20,917 nucleotides of DNA, taken from CAYXTC01 sp964468405 (GTDB lineage: Bacteria > Patescibacteriota > Minisyncoccia > Minisyncoccales > GWA2-38-27). The notes under the pieces were generated by a model that worked only from the letters and a program-made list of their open reading frames with translations, was not told where the DNA came from and made no database searches. Position 1 is the stretch's first letter. Each line of letters begins with the position of its first letter. The stretch covers positions 1 to 20,917 of the forward strand of contig CAYXTC010000008.1 of the NCBI GenBank assembly GCA_964468405.1, read 5' to 3'. Positions 7,361-13,882 of this stretch are shown piece after piece. Position numbers and translations under genes: made by a program.

Positions 7361-7380
7361 GAAAAGGTGGGGAAAAGGTG
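7361..7380. repeat. 9-bp direct repeat, 11-bp period, between dnaA and rpmH
   Basis: GAAAAGGTG occurs at 7361-7369 and again at 7372-7380, one helical turn apart, within the divergent dnaA/rpmH promoter region. Overlapping on the minus strand are two 8/9 matches to TTWTNCACA: TTTTCAACA (7357-7365) and TTTTCCCCA (complement of about 7368-7376). It could be a weak DnaA cluster for autoregulation or another regulator's site. Confidence 0.45.
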
Positions 7381-7409
7381 TTAAAGACATGTTATTCTCT
7401 TTTAAACAA

Positions 7410-7438
7410 TTGACCCTAGCCTGATTAAAGATTATACT
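7410..7438 (+). promoter_or_regulatory. Promoter of the rpmH-rnpA-yidD-yidC-jag unit
   Basis: TTGACC (7410-7415), 17 bases, TATACT (7433-7438): 5/6 and 5/6 to consensus at ideal spacing. Start expected near 7445, about 21 bases before the rpmH ATG. Confidence 0.75.
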
Positions 7439-7465
7439 GGAAACATTAATAAATTTTAGAGAATT

Positions 7466-7600
7466 ATGTCTATTACCTATCAACCCAAAAAGAGAAAAAG
7501 AAAAAAGACCCATGGATTTTTTGCCCGTCAAAAAAAGAAGGGCGGGAAAAAGATTTTAAAAAGAAGAAGAGCCAAAAAAAGGAAAGAAATTTCTCGTTAG
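7466..7600 (+). CDS. rpmH: 50S ribosomal protein bL34
   Basis: A 44-residue, extremely basic ribosomal protein bL34 of the large subunit. The family pattern is plain: TYQPKK at the N-terminus, then KKTHGFFARQ (the usual RSHGFRAR block), and a lysine/arginine C-terminus with ILKRRRAKKR. It starts at ATG 7466 and ends in TAG at 7598-7600. It is too short for usual ORF cut-offs but certain from sequence and place: it sits opposite dnaA and immediately before rnpA, the classic arrangement, with six bases between the genes. A good promoter lies 28-56 bases upstream. The ribosome binding site is weak (AGAG). Confidence 0.97.
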   Translation: MSITYQPKKRKRKKTHGFFARQKKKGGKKILKRRRAKKRKEISR

Positions 7601-7606
7601 TTAGAT

Positions 7607-7951
7607 ATGCTTTATGCCCAAAACCGGCTTAGAAAAGAAAAAGACTTTGAAAGAGTTTTTAAAAAAGGAGAAAAGGCCAAAGGAGACTCTCTTTTTTTAA
7701 GATTTGCGGAGAATAATCTTTCCCAAAGCAGATTCGGGATTGTGGTAAGTAAAAAGGTTTCTCTGAAGGCGACAGAAAGGAACAGAATCAAAAGAAAAAT
7801 AGGGGAAGCGATAAGAGAGATTCTTCCTTCTGTTAAAAAAGGATGGGATGTGGTGGTTTTGGTAGCCCCTTCTTTTTTATCCCGGGGAGAAGATCTGTGC
7901 GAGGCGGCGGTAAAAGATATTTTTAAAAAAGCAAAATTGTTAAGAGAATGA
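7607..7951 (+). CDS. rnpA: Ribonuclease P protein component
   Basis: RnpA is the small basic protein subunit that assists the catalytic RNase P RNA in removing 5' leaders from pre-tRNA. The 114-residue length is normal. The N-terminus (NRLRKEKDFERVFKKGEK) and the RNR motif (58-60, in ATERNRIKRKIGEAIRE) with a preceding FGIVVSKKV strand are diagnostic. The start ATG at 7607 lies six bases after the rpmH stop, consistent with co-transcription. The stop is TGA (7949-7951), which supports the standard genetic code. Its last codons overlap the ATG of a possible 35-codon ORF (ATGA). The rnpB RNA is not in this window. Confidence 0.96.
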   Translation: MLYAQNRLRKEKDFERVFKKGEKAKGDSLFLRFAENNLSQSRFGIVVSKKVSLKATERNRIKRKIGEAIREILPSVKKGWDVVVLVAPSFLSRGEDLCEAAVKDIFKKAKLLRE

Positions 7952-8055
7952 AAAAGGCAATTACCCTGACACCCGGCCTAAGAAGCCCCTCGGTTTCTTA
8001 CCTCGCTCCCGCTCCTATTTTCCAACACAGGACAATTGCTATAATTAAGAAATAA
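7948..8055 (+). CDS. Possible 35-residue small protein filling the rnpA-yidD gap
   Basis: An ORF of 35 codons begins in an ATGA overlap with the rnpA stop and ends with TAA at 8053-8055, two bases before the yidD ATG. It thus fills the gap exactly, with the translational-coupling geometry seen elsewhere in the window. The predicted peptide (starting MKKAITLTPG, ending TIAIIKK) is proline-rich and basic, with no known motif. Against it: the region is noticeably richer in C than its neighbours, contains a stem-loop (7979-8000), and overlaps an extended -10 for yidD. It may be a chance ORF in a structured spacer. Confidence 0.3.
   Translation: MKKAITLTPGLRSPSVSYLAPAPIFQHRTIAIIKK
7979..8000 (+). 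other. Stem-loop between rnpA and yidD
   Basis: TAAGAAGCC (7979-7987) pairs with GGTTTCTTA (7992-8000), including one G-U, around a CCTC tetraloop. It is not followed by a T-run, so it is not an ordinary terminator. It may be an mRNA processing or stability element within the operon. Confidence 0.4.
8037..8045 (+). promoter_or_regulatory. Extended -10 promoter candidate for yidD
   Basis: TGCTATAAT is a perfect extended -10 (TGnTATAAT). The start site would be near 8052, six bases before the yidD ATG, giving a nearly leaderless mRNA. There is no recognisable -35, as often with extended -10 promoters. Confidence 0.5.
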
Positions 8056-8057
8056 TC

Positions 8058-8264
8058 ATGGAAAAGATATTTTTAAAAACAATCAGAGTTTATCAAAATA
8101 TTATGTCCCCTCTTTTAGGGAATAGGTGCAGGTTTTACCCGAGTTGCTCTCAGTACACATATTTGTCGATAACAAAGTATGGGGCCTGGAAAGGGAGCCT
8201 AAGAGGGCTTAAAAGAATTTTAAAGTGCCACCCCTGGAACGAGGGCGGTATTGATTTGCCTTAA
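8058..8264 (+). CDS. yidD: Membrane protein insertion efficiency factor YidD
   Basis: YidD is a small, peripheral cytoplasmic-membrane protein that assists YidC-dependent insertion. The 68-residue protein carries every hallmark: an amphipathic N-terminal helix (FLKTIRVYQNIMSPLLG), the CRFYPSCSQY motif (residues 24-33), a GxxGS-like central region, and the CHPWNEGGIDLP ending. The gene lies between rnpA and yidC, its standard place, with two bases to the yidC start. Its start at 8058 may be served by an extended -10 promoter only a few bases upstream as well as by read-through from rpmH. Confidence 0.95.
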   Translation: MEKIFLKTIRVYQNIMSPLLGNRCRFYPSCSQYTYLSITKYGAWKGSLRGLKRILKCHPWNEGGIDLP

Positions 8265-8266
8265 TT

Positions 8267-8992
8267 ATGGAGTTTTTAATTAATCTTTTCAGAGTCGCCC
8301 TATACCAACCACTGCTGAATATTGTAGTGCTTCTTTATCTTTATCTGCCGGGGCATGACTTCGGAATAGCCGTTATAGTATTAACCTTAGCAATAAGGTT
8401 TTTATTCTACCCTTTGAGTAAAAAAGCCATTGAGTCCCAGAAGGCTCTTTCTAGTATCCAGCCTAAAATGAAAGAGATTCAGGAGAAATATAAAGACAAC
8501 AAAGAAGAGCAAAGCAAGAAACTGATGGAACTGTATAAAAAAGAAAAGATAAATCCTTTCTCCGGCTGCCTGCCCATCCTGGCCCAACTCCCTATTTTAA
8601 TCGCTCTTTATCGCGTTTTTTGGACCGGGCTGGAAGAGGGACAAACAGATCTTTTGTACGGTTTTGTTAACTTTACCGGCACCATAGACCCCAGCTTTTT
8701 GGGGCTGATTGACTTATCAGAACCCAAGGTTGTAATTGCCGTTTTGGCGGGGATATTCCAATTTTTCCAAACCCGGATGATGAAAACTAAAATGCCCCAG
8801 CAGTCTTCCAAAAAAGAAAGCGGGTTCGGGGAGATATTTCAAAAACAAGCCCAGTTTATTTTCCCTATATTTGCCTTTATAATCCTGCTTCGCCTGCCTT
8901 CTGCTATCGGTCTTTATTGGATAACCACCTCTTTATTCACAATAGGCCAACAATATTTTGTCTTTAAAAACAAAGAAAATGTTCGGGGATAA
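8267..8992 (+). CDS. yidC: Membrane protein insertase YidC/Oxa1
   Basis: YidC inserts and folds membrane proteins, alone or with SecYEG. At 241 residues it is the short, Gram-positive-like form without the large periplasmic domain of proteobacterial YidC. Visible features: a first helix (about 15-50) whose LAIRFLFYPLS carries the conserved hydrophilic-groove arginine (R44), the charged cytoplasmic hairpin (about 51-90, QPKMKEIQEKY), INPFSGCLPILAQLPILIALYRVF (95-118), and later helices near 153-170 and 192-232 ending in GLYWITTSLFTIGQQYF. No lipoprotein cysteine is seen at the N-terminus. It starts two bases after yidD and overlaps the jag start by 14 bases. The neighbouring secretion operon encodes many membrane proteins that could be its clients (inference). 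Confidence 0.95.
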   Translation: MEFLINLFRVALYQPLLNIVVLLYLYLPGHDFGIAVIVLTLAIRFLFYPLSKKAIESQKALSSIQPKMKEIQEKYKDNKEEQSKKLMELYKKEKINPFSGCLPILAQLPILIALYRVFWTGLEEGQTDLLYGFVNFTGTIDPSFLGLIDLSEPKVVIAVLAGIFQFFQTRMMKTKMPQQSSKKESGFGEIFQKQAQFIFPIFAFIILLRLPSAIGLYWITTSLFTIGQQYFVFKNKENVRG

Positions 8993-9440
8993 AACATTAA
9001 AAGAAATAAAAAAGATTACCCAGGAGTTTTTTCAAAAGGCGGGTTTTGGGGCGAAGGTTAGTGCTGAGAGAAAAGAAAATGAAAAAATTTCAGTAAAAAT
9101 TACCACAGAAGATCCTAAAATATTAATCGGGCAGGGCGGGGAAACTTTAATGGAAATACAGCGCTTGATCAGAGCGATGGCAAGAAGAAAATTAGAAGAC
9201 AACTTTTATTTTGATTTAGATATTAACGGGTATAAAGAGAAAAAAGAAGATTATTTAAAAGAAACCGCCCGCTCCTTAGCGAACGAAGCTGCCCTTGATC
9301 AAGAAGAAAAAATAATGCCTTCTATGTCTTCTTATGAGAGAAGAGTTGTCCATTTAGAACTGGCAGAAAGAAGCGATGTGACAACAGAAAGCAGAGGAGA
9401 AGAGAGAGAAAGAAGAGTGGTTATTAAGCCCTTGGGTTAG
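8979..9440 (+). CDS. jag: RNA-binding protein KhpB/Jag (KH and R3H domains)
   Basis: KhpB (Jag, SpoIIIJ-associated) is a cytoplasmic RNA-binding protein linked to cell division and cell-wall control in Firmicutes, with KhpA as usual partner. With the ATG at 8979 it has 153 residues: a type II KH domain (about 24-82) with the GxxG loop GQGG (51-54), then an R3H domain (about 90-150) with YERRVVHLELAE and a final RERRVVIKP strand. A TTG seven codons upstream (8958) is possible, but the ATG gives a normal beginning. The separate Jag_N domain found in Firmicutes is absent; the N-terminus is just a short KEIKKITQEFFQKAG helix. It overlaps the yidC end by 14 bases, implying translational coupling. 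No terminator follows, and the opposing operon ends three bases away. Confidence 0.93.
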   Translation: MFGDKTLKEIKKITQEFFQKAGFGAKVSAERKENEKISVKITTEDPKILIGQGGETLMEIQRLIRAMARRKLEDNFYFDLDINGYKEKKEDYLKETARSLANEAALDQEEKIMPSMSSYERRVVHLELAERSDVTTESRGEERERRVVIKPLG

Positions 9441-9443
9441 GGA

Positions 9444-10631
9444 TTATCTGATAGCGACAACTACCATATGGGAGGCGCAGGGGTAGGGTCTATTATCCCA
9501 ATGTGGTTCTCTTACTTCAATACAATTTGGGTTCCAGCGGCCCATTTTATCGTTATTCAGGTCGTTGTCTGTGTTAGTGAAAATATCTAATTCGGTTCCT
9601 TCGACAGTCCATCCCCCCCCTTCCTTAAACATAATAACTATTGCGTTGCCCTCTATCTTTAGAGAGCCGATTTCCGGCTTCAAAACATTAAAGTAGGCGG
9701 CTCCGTCAATATCGCTAATGTCATAGAGTTTTGAGGCAGCGGTTGGGTCATCTCTGTTTTGATAAACTCTTTCGTATAACTCTACATACCATCCCTGAGG
9801 AGGGGAGAAATTAAGAATAAAAGGTTTTGCAGAAGCGACATTAAAATTTGAAAGGAGCCATTCTGTAGGATTTTCTAAATCTTTAATCCCGCTGTGGGTT
9901 GCCCCATAAAGAACTGTGGCTTCTCCTCCGAAACCGCTTTCCTCGTAAAGAATAACGCCGTATTGAGCCTGCCCATACGAGGGGACGAGATAAACATTGC
10001 TAACTTGTCCTGCCATGGACGAAGCAATGGTTCCTTCTTCTGTCATGCTGACACAACGTTCTTGGATTTCTGCTTTCCATTGTTTGAGGTTTTCAAAATC
10101 TTTTTTCATTTGTTCTGGTGAGTGGTTTTCGGCTGCTAGCCTAAGATCCCAAAATTCTTTTATCGGGGCCCGCTCTTTGCATAGATAAACGCCAGACTCA
10201 ATATCGGGGAGTCCCGCTACAGGCAACTCGCCTAAATTAATAAACTTTAGCCGGGGATTAATCAGATTAAGCCCTAAAACAGAAAAGAAAAGAATTGCAA
10301 GCCCCAATAGGGCCCTTTTTATTTTATCCTTGGCGTCTTTAATTTTGGTAGGGTCTCCCACTGACGTAAAATATTGAAAACCGGCGTAAACAATTACTCC
10401 GAAGGCGGCTAGCCCGCTTAGGCCTATCATAGCGTAGAAGATATAGGCTACATAGTCTTCGAAAGAGGTTCCTTCTTCCGGCTTTACTTTTCCACCCGAA
10501 GGGAATTCTATAGCAGGATAATCTACTTCTAAGGGCTGGGGAGAAATTTCTGTTTGCGCTACTGAAATAGAAGGAGCCCCCGCAAGGGAGATTATTATAG
10601 AAAAGAATAATAAGGAGACGAATTTTTTCAT
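9444..10631 (-). CDS. Secreted VirB2/TrbC-like pilin-scaffold protein with beta/gamma-crystallin-like ectodomain
   Basis: Third of three tandem surface proteins, 395 residues. A signal peptide (1-25) is followed by PLEVDYP (33-39), then two membrane helices (about 60-90 and 104-125) carrying the shared AFGVIVYAGFQYF...SVGDPTKIKDA...ALLGLAILF...LINPRL module, a VirB2/TrbC-like arrangement. The ectodomain begins about residue 135. Residues about 224-360 look like beta/gamma-crystallin Greek-key repeats: ILYEESGFGG (227-236), then PPQGWYVELYERVYQ (277-291), resembling the family's PPGWxVxLYE strand, and possibly a third at LKIEGNAIVIMFKEGG (324-339). Four cysteines (151, 193, 370, 385) could form disulfides. 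Its ATG overlaps the preceding stop (ATGA), so translation is coupled. The crystallin call is a pattern judgement, and whether it is processed into a pilus is unknown. Confidence 0.68.
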   Translation of the reverse strand: MKKFVSLLFFSIIISLAGAPSISVAQTEISPQPLEVDYPAIEFPSGGKVKPEEGTSFEDYVAYIFYAMIGLSGLAAFGVIVYAGFQYFTSVGDPTKIKDAKDKIKRALLGLAILFFSVLGLNLINPRLKFINLGELPVAGLPDIESGVYLCKERAPIKEFWDLRLAAENHSPEQMKKDFENLKQWKAEIQERCVSMTEEGTIASSMAGQVSNVYLVPSYGQAQYGVILYEESGFGGEATVLYGATHSGIKDLENPTEWLLSNFNVASAKPFILNFSPPQGWYVELYERVYQNRDDPTAASKLYDISDIDGAAYFNVLKPEIGSLKIEGNAIVIMFKEGGGWTVEGTELDIFTNTDNDLNNDKMGRWNPNCIEVREPHWDNRPYPCASHMVVVAIR

Positions 10632-11836
10632 ATATTGTTTATAATAGAGATAACTTCATTGCATTTTTTAGTAATTGGGGAAGGAAAAGAGGATATTTCC
10701 CCAGTCCTGTCTTTGATTTTGTTCATCGGGCAAGGATTACCCCCCGTGCATTTGTCCGGCTGACATCCCAAAACCTTGTCGTGACATCCATAATTCCTTC
10801 CAGTTTTGCAGGTGGGCGTACATTTTTCTTGGACTTGGGAAAAACATTCTTCTGGCAAAAAGGCTATTTCCGTAACAGGTTCTTCTGTTTGACTGATTAT
10901 ATCAGACAACTCTTTTAACCTCACCCCTAATTGCTGTTTATAGTTAATTTCTACCTTTAGGATGCCCCGGATTTCTTTTAGATTTTCAAGAGCGGCTTTG
11001 TTCGTCTCAGCTGGATTTTGGGAAACAAGATCTTCGTACTTTTCTATTTCTTTATTATACCACTCTACTTTCTCTTCTAAAAACTTAATATCTAAAGAAA
11101 GATCTTCTATTTCAGAAAGAACCCTGTTTCTGTAATAAAGGAGAAGGTCGCGCTCCTTAGTTATCTTTTTCTGAAGATTTTTAATCTCTTGTGGTTTTGG
11201 GCAGGGATGGAATCCGTCTCCTGGAGAGCAGACCCGAGCGACGCAAGAAGATCCCTTTGCTCCGTCGTCGCACATGCAAACGGGGAAAGTATTCTGGCAG
11301 TCGCACTGGTTAGTTAACGAGTTTATTTCCTCTGCCGTGTTTTTAACTGTTTCCGGCAAAGGCCTTATTTCTTCTATCAGCCTTCTAACTCTTCCCAAAA
11401 TATCTCTACTGGGGCCTGGTTCGGGCGAAGGATGGGGAACCGGCTCGCTAGGAGGTGCCTCAGGAATATCTGCGATATTAATCTCTGTTAAATTTGGGTT
11501 GATGGTGTTAAGGATGATATAAGAGCCCAAAAGAATGAGAACACCGACAAGAGCGGAAAGGAGCCCTTGCCGGGCCGCTTTCATCTTTTCTGTGTTGCCG
11601 GCAGAAGAGAGATAGCGAAGACTTGTTACAACAAGAGCGCCGAAAGCAATTATTCCAGCGCTTGCGACCACGATTTTTAGAAAATATTTTATGTAATAAG
11701 GCAACGGAAGATCGGTTGTTTCTTTCTCTGAACTAATAAAAGGATAATCAACCTCCAGGGGCTTTGCGGCGTGGACGAGGATGGGGATAAAAAATATCAA
11801 GATCGCTATAAAAAGTATTTTCTTTGCGTTTGTCAT
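10628..11836 (-). CDS. Secreted VirB2/TrbC-like pilin-scaffold protein, cysteine-rich with coiled coil
   Basis: Second of three tandem paralogues, 402 residues. Signal peptide (1-23, ending VHAA), then PLEVDYP (26-32), two membrane helices (about 50-76 and 90-110) with AFGALVVTSLRYLSSAGNTEK and LINP-like NTINPNL. A proline-rich linker follows (125-143), then a seven-cysteine cluster (178-212, CDC...C.C...C....C...PC), a long charged coiled coil (about 215-315) and a second cluster of eight cysteines (331-392) containing GGNPCP. There are 15 cysteines, all outside the membrane part, as expected for a disulfide-stabilised extracellular protein. Both ends overlap neighbours by four bases (ATGA). 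The two-helix module suggests a VirB2-type subunit of the adjacent VirB4/PrgI machine; the ectodomain has no family I recognise. Confidence 0.66.
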   Translation of the reverse strand: MTNAKKILFIAILIFFIPILVHAAKPLEVDYPFISSEKETTDLPLPYYIKYFLKIVVASAGIIAFGALVVTSLRYLSSAGNTEKMKAARQGLLSALVGVLILLGSYIILNTINPNLTEINIADIPEAPPSEPVPHPSPEPGPSRDILGRVRRLIEEIRPLPETVKNTAEEINSLTNQCDCQNTFPVCMCDDGAKGSSCVARVCSPGDGFHPCPKPQEIKNLQKKITKERDLLLYYRNRVLSEIEDLSLDIKFLEEKVEWYNKEIEKYEDLVSQNPAETNKAALENLKEIRGILKVEINYKQQLGVRLKELSDIISQTEEPVTEIAFLPEECFSQVQEKCTPTCKTGRNYGCHDKVLGCQPDKCTGGNPCPMNKIKDRTGEISSFPSPITKKCNEVISIINNI

Positions 11837-13881
11837 AAACTACAGCAGAAAAAGTTAAGACCGTGAAAACAGTCTGCGATCTCTTCGATTCCCGTTTGCT
11901 CCGCCTTTCTCTCCAAGCAACTGTTTAGACATTTTTTATAGTTGTCTTTGTATTCTCGGGGGGTTTGTGATCCCGATGTGCCTCCTTCTAAATAGCATTC
12001 ACCCAAACAATCCTTATACCAGTCCTCTCCATAGCAGCAGTTTTCAATAATTCTTTCGTGGGGCCCAGCATTTTTTAATGATTGCTCGCAAGAAAGAGTA
12101 GCGCGATAGGGCTGATCAGTGTCTTTTAAAAACTCATGTTCTTCAGTAACACATTTTTTCATAGGAGTCCTTACTTTAGTTGCCAAATCTTCGAGTATCT
12201 CCGGGACTACCTGGTTGATAATGGGAAACAATCCTATTTGTTCTCGCCTGGCAGAATCTTTAATCGCCTCAGGAGTGGTTTTCTTTTGGGCTTCTACTAC
12301 ATCTCTTATTCCCTCTTTGTCTTTTTTCTCTTCGCCAGCGGGCTCGTTGGGGACTCCCTCAATAATGTTGATGATTTGTTTAAGTTTTTCCTCAATCGCT
12401 CCATCCGGACAGGGCTGTCCCTGGCATCTTTTTATGCAAGTTGTTTCTGTTTCAGAGCAAATAGAAAAACAGCCACCGCGGCCGGGGATAGACGGCGAGG
12501 GTCCCTGGGAAGAGCATTGGCTTATTAAAATGTGCAGATCCTCCACTGCTTTTATAAGTTCTTCATTTAATTTAATAAGCTTTTCCATCCTTTCTACTAA
12601 TTTATAACCAGTTCTTTTGGTTCTGGATATAATTTCCCCTACTGGTATTTCTGTAAGGCAGGGCGTGACAGCCTCTTCTAAATCCATATCTAAATCTTTT
12701 AACAGATCTTCTGTCGAGATCTCTTCTTCGAGACCTGGGAAAGCGGGCCCCGTTTCCCAGATATTACCGCTTACAAGGCAGTAAAAAGTTGCCCAGCTGT
12801 CATTTAATAAGGGGATTTTCTCCCAAAATTTTACAGACTCATATTTCCATTTGCTAGCCTCAAAAACGCTTCTTTCTGCGAGAAATTCTGATAAACTTTC
12901 ACGCCCTGAATTACAAGACAGGATGTATTTTTCTGCCTGCTCTAGTTTGCCCAGCTCTTCTCTTAAGAGACGAATCTCTTTTGTGGCTTTTTCCTGCTCT
13001 TCAATAAGGCTGGTAGTAATATTTTCTTGGTTTCCCGAACTGTCGGTTTGGGTGACAGAAGTTCCTTGATAAATATTCTCGAGGTTTTTTTGCTGAAGAT
13101 CTTTGATTTCTCCTCTTACTTTTTTGCAGGGGTCGCAAGTGCAGCCAGGTTTGCTTCTACAAGCATTGTCTATACATCCTGGGCCCGGATCGTAATCCTC
13201 GCAGCAGGGGCGTGATTGGTCGCAAGAGCATTTTTCGCTTGCTTTTTTTAACTGTTGGCTTTGCTCTTTTAGTTTTTCTGCTAAAGAGAGCGTATTTTCT
13301 CCCACGTTTCCTATCCGCTCCATCCTGGATTTTCTGTTCTCTGAAGGAGGGACTTTATTCTCTAAAATCTTGTCTTCAATAATTATACCAAAGGGGTACT
13401 CCGAACTTATCCCAGACTGGAATCTTGCAGGAGGGGGGCTTGATATAGAAATCTGGGGACTTTTTTGGGCAGGCTCTGTCTTTACTTCCGTACCCATCAA
13501 AAGAATCTGGGGGTTTATTACTTTTAAGGCCACAAAAGAACTGAATAAAATTAAAATTCCCAGCAAGCTACTTATAATCTGAGCCCGACTGGCCTTGGTT
13601 TTTTCTACTTCTCCGCCCGAAAGTAGGTAGCGAATACCACCGACAATTAAGCCACCAAATGCTATCAGGCCGGCAAGCCAAATAGCAAGGTGGAGGATGT
13701 ATTTAGCAAAGTAGCCGAGGATCTCTTCTTGCTCGGCTGTCTTTAAAAATTCTTGTGGCGGAGGAACGTCTCTCCCCGGTAGATGAGGGTAATTTATTTC
13801 TAACGCAAAACTAGTTGAGGTGTTCAGAAAAAGAAGAGCAAAGAGAAGTATTATAAAGATTTTTATTAAATTTCCTTTCAT
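11833..13881 (-). CDS. Large secreted VirB2/TrbC-like scaffold protein with cysteine-rich, coiled-coil ectodomain
   Basis: First and largest of three tandem paralogues, 682 residues. Signal peptide (1-26), ALEINYP (26-32), a two-helix membrane module (about 58-87 and 101-122) with AFGGLIVGGIRYLLSGGEVEK and VINPQIL. The ectodomain from about 130 has about 29 cysteines in clusters: nine at 218-252 (CSC...CC...C....C.....C.C..C), six around 456-491 including GQPCPDG, and eleven or so in the last 110 residues, ending FFCCSL. Charged helical stretches, likely coiled coils, lie at about 253-325 and 420-455. The first cysteine module and the EIKDLQQK following it resemble the next paralogue (EIKNLQKK), so the ectodomains are probably homologous too. 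It starts one base after the upstream gene and overlaps the downstream one. Function unknown; the operon suggests a surface fibre or adhesin part of the secretion machine. Confidence 0.66.
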   Translation of the reverse strand: MKGNLIKIFIILLFALLFLNTSTSFALEINYPHLPGRDVPPPQEFLKTAEQEEILGYFAKYILHLAIWLAGLIAFGGLIVGGIRYLLSGGEVEKTKASRAQIISSLLGILILFSSFVALKVINPQILLMGTEVKTEPAQKSPQISISSPPPARFQSGISSEYPFGIIIEDKILENKVPPSENRKSRMERIGNVGENTLSLAEKLKEQSQQLKKASEKCSCDQSRPCCEDYDPGPGCIDNACRSKPGCTCDPCKKVRGEIKDLQQKNLENIYQGTSVTQTDSSGNQENITTSLIEEQEKATKEIRLLREELGKLEQAEKYILSCNSGRESLSEFLAERSVFEASKWKYESVKFWEKIPLLNDSWATFYCLVSGNIWETGPAFPGLEEEISTEDLLKDLDMDLEEAVTPCLTEIPVGEIISRTKRTGYKLVERMEKLIKLNEELIKAVEDLHILISQCSSQGPSPSIPGRGGCFSICSETETTCIKRCQGQPCPDGAIEEKLKQIINIIEGVPNEPAGEEKKDKEGIRDVVEAQKKTTPEAIKDSARREQIGLFPIINQVVPEILEDLATKVRTPMKKCVTEEHEFLKDTDQPYRATLSCEQSLKNAGPHERIIENCCYGEDWYKDCLGECYLEGGTSGSQTPREYKDNYKKCLNSCLERKAEQTGIEEIADCFHGLNFFCCSL

Positions 13882-13882
13882 C

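Noticed and set aside
8958..8978. TTG start for jag
   Set aside because: It adds seven residues deeper inside yidC. The ATG at 8979 has equal or better context.
12119..12607. Long plus-strand reading frames (162 and 130 codons) opposite the largest pilin-like gene
   Set aside because: They lie wholly inside a gene with signal peptide, membrane module and paralogue support. Their translations are serine/phenylalanine-rich antisense products without family features.
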